In this document: one piece after another, positions 60,361 through 64,000 of the stretch
How the letters are laid out: each line of letters begins with the position of its first letter
How positions within the stretch are numbered: position 1 is the first letter of the stretch
Source: Gnetum montanum
Lineage: Eukaryota; Streptophyta; Gnetopsida; Gnetales; Gnetaceae
Reading direction: 5' to 3'
DNA length: 64,000 nt
Assembly: GCA_015680685.1 (NCBI GenBank)
Contig: MNCI01010141.1
Span: forward strand, 92,022 to 156,021
Notes under the pieces: model-generated
What the model was told of the DNA's origin: nothing
The model's input: only the letters and a program-made list of their open reading frames with translations
The model's database searches: none
Made by a program: the position numbers and the translations under genes

Positions 60361-60967
60361 TATTGCCACTTACATAGTCACCGCTGGTCAAAGAAATCCA
60401 ATCCACTATCTTCGGAATCTGGGGATGTGTAAAAGTCAAAATTAGTCCTTTTCAAACAAGGGAAAATATGTAAGTTTCTGCCGATTGCGGAGGACAAAAA
60501 TTTCCGGGAAAAGAAAGTCTTCTGATAACTGTAGAACCTGACCCTCTTAAAATTTTTCATGGAAGACTTAAGAGTAACCACGTCTAAAATATTGTTAAAT
60601 ATCCAAGGAACATCCTTACCCTTGGATCACTGATAACAAAGAATGTTTCTTTCGAGCATCGCTTAGAAAAGATTGACGTTTCCTCTGTTCCTCTGTAAAT
60701 CCGATGCGGAAGCTTTGTTCAGAGGAAGAAGATGCGTAGAAGCTAGTAAAGCAATCCAGGCGAAAAAATAAAAGCATTGCAAGCACCAATTTTACTAAGT
60801 CGTTTATCACCAACAACAATTGTACAGATAGAATCGTTAAAGGAAAATCAGCAAACAACAAATTCTAATATTGACAATTGATCAATGAAATCAGAACTAC
60901 GCGTATAACTAATTATTTGGTTTACCAGAAATAGACTTTGCCGATCATTTGGTGTACCTGCAGCCAT
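60361..60967 (-). CDS. Possible small spliced gene or its 5' exons, unrecognised
   Basis: On the minus strand, an ATG at 60967 (MAAG, then GTACAC) and an open segment ending FRIGFTEEQRKRQSFLSDAR then KKHSLLSVIQG meet donor-like sites; the second is GG/GTAAGG at about 60623. A further open segment (60581-60378) preceded by TTTTAG reads LKSSMKNFKRVRFYSYQKTF and ends SPDSEDSGLDFFDQR. The base composition is less AT-rich than the surroundings and the text is not transposon-like. The phases of these pieces could not be joined convincingly. No family was recognised; it could equally be a decayed gene. Confidence 0.3.
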
Positions 60968-62921
60968 TTCAACTGGCCGAGAGATTTCCTACTCTCAATT
61001 GTCCAAACGAGCTAAAACCTCAGACCCTAGCCCTAGTTTTACCCGTAATTCTTCCAATGATCCTGAAACTTGGTTCACACTGTACTGCATTAATACATAT
61101 TGTTTCATTCACAACTTCACCCTAAATGCATGGTCGTTGTTGACCTTTACTTTGAATTTGCGATTTGCTCCAATTGGATTTTTATGGGAAGCCGCTGGGA
61201 GGGTTAACAAAACGTTTCAAGCATATTCTTCTCCTCTTTGGTCGTTCCTTAATAAGGAGTAGGATCCACACATCTCTACATTCAAAGAGCTTTTATGAAA
61301 TGCAATCCGTCTACGATATTAATTAGAACGAGTTATTTTAATCTATGTTGCCAGAAAAGCAACGGATTTATAAAGTTTTGCGTTTTTCGTGGCAGAAATG
61401 GGATCCGTCACTAGCGGGCAAAACGTTTCCGAGCAAACTGAGACGTTTTTAACACGTTTCATTTCCTTTGATTTTATTTTTTAATTTTATGGTTAAGATA
61501 TGAAAGGATACGATGCTTTATTCTCAACTATTGCATGTCACAAATTAAATGCAGTTTTGCAACGAAACGAATTGAATGTGTGAAACGGCAAACATGCAGG
61601 GAAAAAAATTTAGGCCACTTCTATGCTGAGGACAGCAATAAGCAACACATTTAGGTAAAGTATTTGGGGCGTGCGCTGTCCTAATCTTGCTATTGCTGCT
61701 GCTTCTAAGTTGCTGTGCCGTGAACGTTGCTAATCATGCTATGGCCTTTTCATTGCTCTCCATGACCATAAATGGTTTGTAACTGTATGTGGTAAGTCAT
61801 TGTTTCTGAAACAGGCACTCCTCCTCCCTCTTCAAAATGGGCTAAACTGGATTCAGAGACCATTTTTGTACATTATCTCTTCTTCATTATTCTTTTTTTA
61901 CTGAGATTCTTTTCTTTGAATTAGAGTTTCTTATTACAGTCAAGTTCAATCACTGCAATTCATATTCAGGGTCTTATTCTTAAAGTCCATCTCTTTAAAG
62001 TTAATATAGTAAGCTCGTCTTTGGCCTTTCTCTGTTCCCATTTCAAGGAGGACAGCAAATCCTTCTATTCACAGATCTAATATCGGATCTTGCCTTGTTT
62101 ATATAGATGAAAGAGTGGTAGTAGAGTTTTGCACTGTTTTCAGCTCATCTTTGAGGATTTTATTTGATTATTAACATGCAGTGGTGAATATGCGTATTGG
62201 TCTGTGTGGGTCTGGGAGTGGTATTTAGAATGTTGTTCACTTGTTCATTTAAAGCTGGATTCTTTTTCGCAACCTAATTTTTTGTTGCGTCGCCGTTGCC
62301 CGTTTCCCATTTCCAGAAACTATGATTTTAAAACAACCATTGTTTCAGAGGAAAGGAAGATGGCGAAATGTCTGCCTTTGCTGATAAAGGAGCATAACCT
62401 TTGAATCTTTCATCCACAAAAGTCCTTTTATTGGAAGACCGACTGGGCTGTTAGAGAAAATAAACCATTAATAATTGCACCGCAACAGCACGGACGACCT
62501 TTCGTCTTCAGCAAAGCTAGCAAAGTTGTTTTTTTTTGGATCACCAACTTGTTTTGCAACATCAAAAATATAATTATCGCACAAAGTTTGCTGTTTCTTG
62601 TATTTCAGTCAGATACCCGTGGTTTTTGACTTGGTCATGGCACTGTGAACATGTACTACTAAGACTGTTTTTTGATTCTATCGTCATTTGCCAATCCACG
62701 CAAAGCTCTCCTGGCAGTTGGAGTTCACTTGAAGCTCCTAGTTGAACACTAAATACTCAAGAACCAGTGCTTTGCTAAGAGATAAGGCAAGCAAATCGTC
62801 ACTAATGGAACTGACCATGAACAAAACACTCTCTGTGATTCTGATAAAATGCAATCAACATTTTGGTCAGGCATGGTTCTCTCAAAATCCTTCTATGGTA
62901 TTTTAGATGTTCAACTTTTAG
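60968..62921. other. Spacer upstream of the second GT47 copy
   Basis: Open frames at 60999-61262, 62204-62404 and 62536-62745 show no recognisable family and no splice pattern that joins them to the GT47 frame. The region is of mixed composition, may include promoter or 5' untranslated sequence, and shows no LTR. A short duplicated TAGATGTTCAACT at about 62905-62930 lies next to the GT47 start. Confidence 0.4.
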
Positions 62922-63984
62922 ATGTTCAACTGGTCAACAAACCTGTATCTTTCTTCCTACTTGTTGAGGCCAGATTACCAAGATATGCTGCAGAACTTGA
63001 GGATATTTTTTTATCCTTCCAAGTCCAAAGATTTTGGGTTCCTTGAACACTGCCAAAACCGAACAGCGACCGACATGCCTAAGCCTTCTGAGTTCTTCTA
63101 CAAAACCCTTGTCAACAGCTCGTTTATTATCCAGAACCCTGAAGAAGCCCTTTTCTATTTTCTACCTTTCCGTGTTGAAAAACCTGAATTGAAGTCTACT
63201 TCCAGTGTTTCAAGGTTTCTAAGACAGTATGTAGATGAAATCAAGGCCGAATATCCATACTGGAACCAGACCCTGGGTGCTGATCATTTCTATGTTTCCT
63301 GTAGTGGGATTGCAATAGATTCAAACAGAAATCTTGTTGAGCTGAAGAAAAATGCAGTGCAGATTTCATGTTTACCTGTTCCTGATTTTGAAAACTCTCG
63401 TTTTTATGCCCATAAGGACATAGCCATGAGCCCTGTTAGTTTTGGTATAGATTCTGATGGTGATTTAGCCCGGCCTGAGCTGTATCTTGCATATTCTTTG
63501 AGCATGATTGAAGGTCTTGAGCAGTGGAAAAATAAGCCTGGCTTTAGATTGGATGAGAACGTGCCTTATTCACCATCAGTTTATGCACAGATTCTGGGTT
63601 CTAGTAGATTTTGCTTGGTTATCTTCAGCAGCAAGGGTAACCCACTATTCCTGGTGGATGCATTATCAGCTGGATGCATACATGTCATCATAGCTAACAG
63701 GCCTCTGTTTGACATTCCTTTTCAAAGATGATCTTGACGGGAGGAAATTTGTGGTAGCTGTTGATATGAGCTAGTTAAATCAGCTTAGAGATTTACTGGA
63801 GGGAATTCCACTGCAGGGAATTCCAGAAGAGAAGTATCGGAATATGAAGAAGTTAGCTAAGGAGGCCAGCAAGCATTTGGTGTGGCATTCAAAACCCAGA
63901 CCTTATGATGCCTTTCACAATTTGATGTATCAATTGTGGCTTAGGCGCCATGTCATCAGGTATGCAAGAAGGAATGTGGAATAG
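62922..63984 (+). pseudogene. GT47 exostosin-family glycosyltransferase with frameshift and stop
   Basis: An ATG at 62922 opens 269 codons: LRIFFYPSKSKDFGFLEHC, NSSFIIQNPEEALFYFLPF, AEYPYWNQTLGADHFYVSC, FYAHKDIAMSP, ILGSSRFCLVIFSSKGNP and ALSAGCIHVIIANRPLFDIPF. These are the exostosin blocks in order. The frame then breaks at about 63723. The next frame continues the domain (DDLDGRKFVVAVDMS, a TAG stop at 63772-63774, LRDLLEGIPLQGIPEEKYRN, LWLRRHVIRYARRNVE) to a stop at 63982-63984. The signal-anchor and stem expected at the N-terminus of a Golgi GT47 enzyme are absent or not visible. A sequencing error could explain one of the two lesions but hardly both. Confidence 0.8.
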
Positions 63985-64000
63985 CTAAACTTGTTTTTTC

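Overview
This is plant nuclear DNA, most likely from a gymnosperm and probably a conifer. The species cannot be named from the sequence alone. The evidence is long AT-rich tracts of old, nested Ty3/Gypsy LTR retrotransposons (about 1-52 kb), followed by a gene-bearing end (about 52.6-64 kb) with a TIR-NBS-LRR (TNL) resistance-type gene and relics of a GT47 (exostosin-family) glycosyltransferase. No tRNA, rRNA, CRISPR or prokaryotic-type gene was seen. Three single N bases (34162, 35730, 43954) mark assembly joins.

Retrotransposon part. Boundaries were set by LTR ends (TGATGA...TCATCA), primer-binding sites (PBS), polypurine tracts (PPT) and target-site duplications (TSD). Element A lies on the minus strand at 192-12048 with its 5' LTR at 11169-12048, and is cut on the left by a plus-strand LTR end at 1-191. 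Element B (17070-24523) has two ~860-bp LTRs and a perfect CGCAT TSD. A solo LTR (25907-26806) has a perfect GAGAG TSD. Element C (28325-34746) has an almost perfect TSD. Element D (37972-51216) has a perfect CTAGT TSD and contains element E (44710-50056), which has a perfect CTAAT TSD. A 136-bp sequence at 16249-16384 and again at 51282-51417 may be the LTR ends of one older element, F, whose gag and protease remnants lie in the gaps between B, the solo LTR and C. If so, F was dismantled by at least four later insertions.

A to E look like the Athila side of Ty3/Gypsy: the PBS resembles the tRNA-Asp type, the gag zinc knuckle is CX2CX3HX4C, and the reverse transcriptase has FMDD. None is autonomous. 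A keeps decayed gag-PR-RT-RH-IN, E ends in RT, D lacks RT/RH, and B and C lack pol. A and B also share a long extra reading frame after the pol position (here ORF2: a globular N-terminal part and long coiled coils). About 0.5 kb upstream of it both carry a TATA-containing, LTR-like block. This extra module is the most unusual feature of the window.

Gene part. On the minus strand a six-exon TNL gene (58098-53161) reads without a stop once five introns are removed, giving a predicted 1,433-residue protein with TIR, NB-ARC, about 15-20 LRRs and an extra C-terminal exon. Upstream of it, on the plus strand, are two relics of the same GT47 gene: a short broken copy (58651-59110) and a longer one with a frameshift and a stop (62922-63984). 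Several short tandem duplications (45, 66, 77 and 162 bp) lie in this low-copy stretch.
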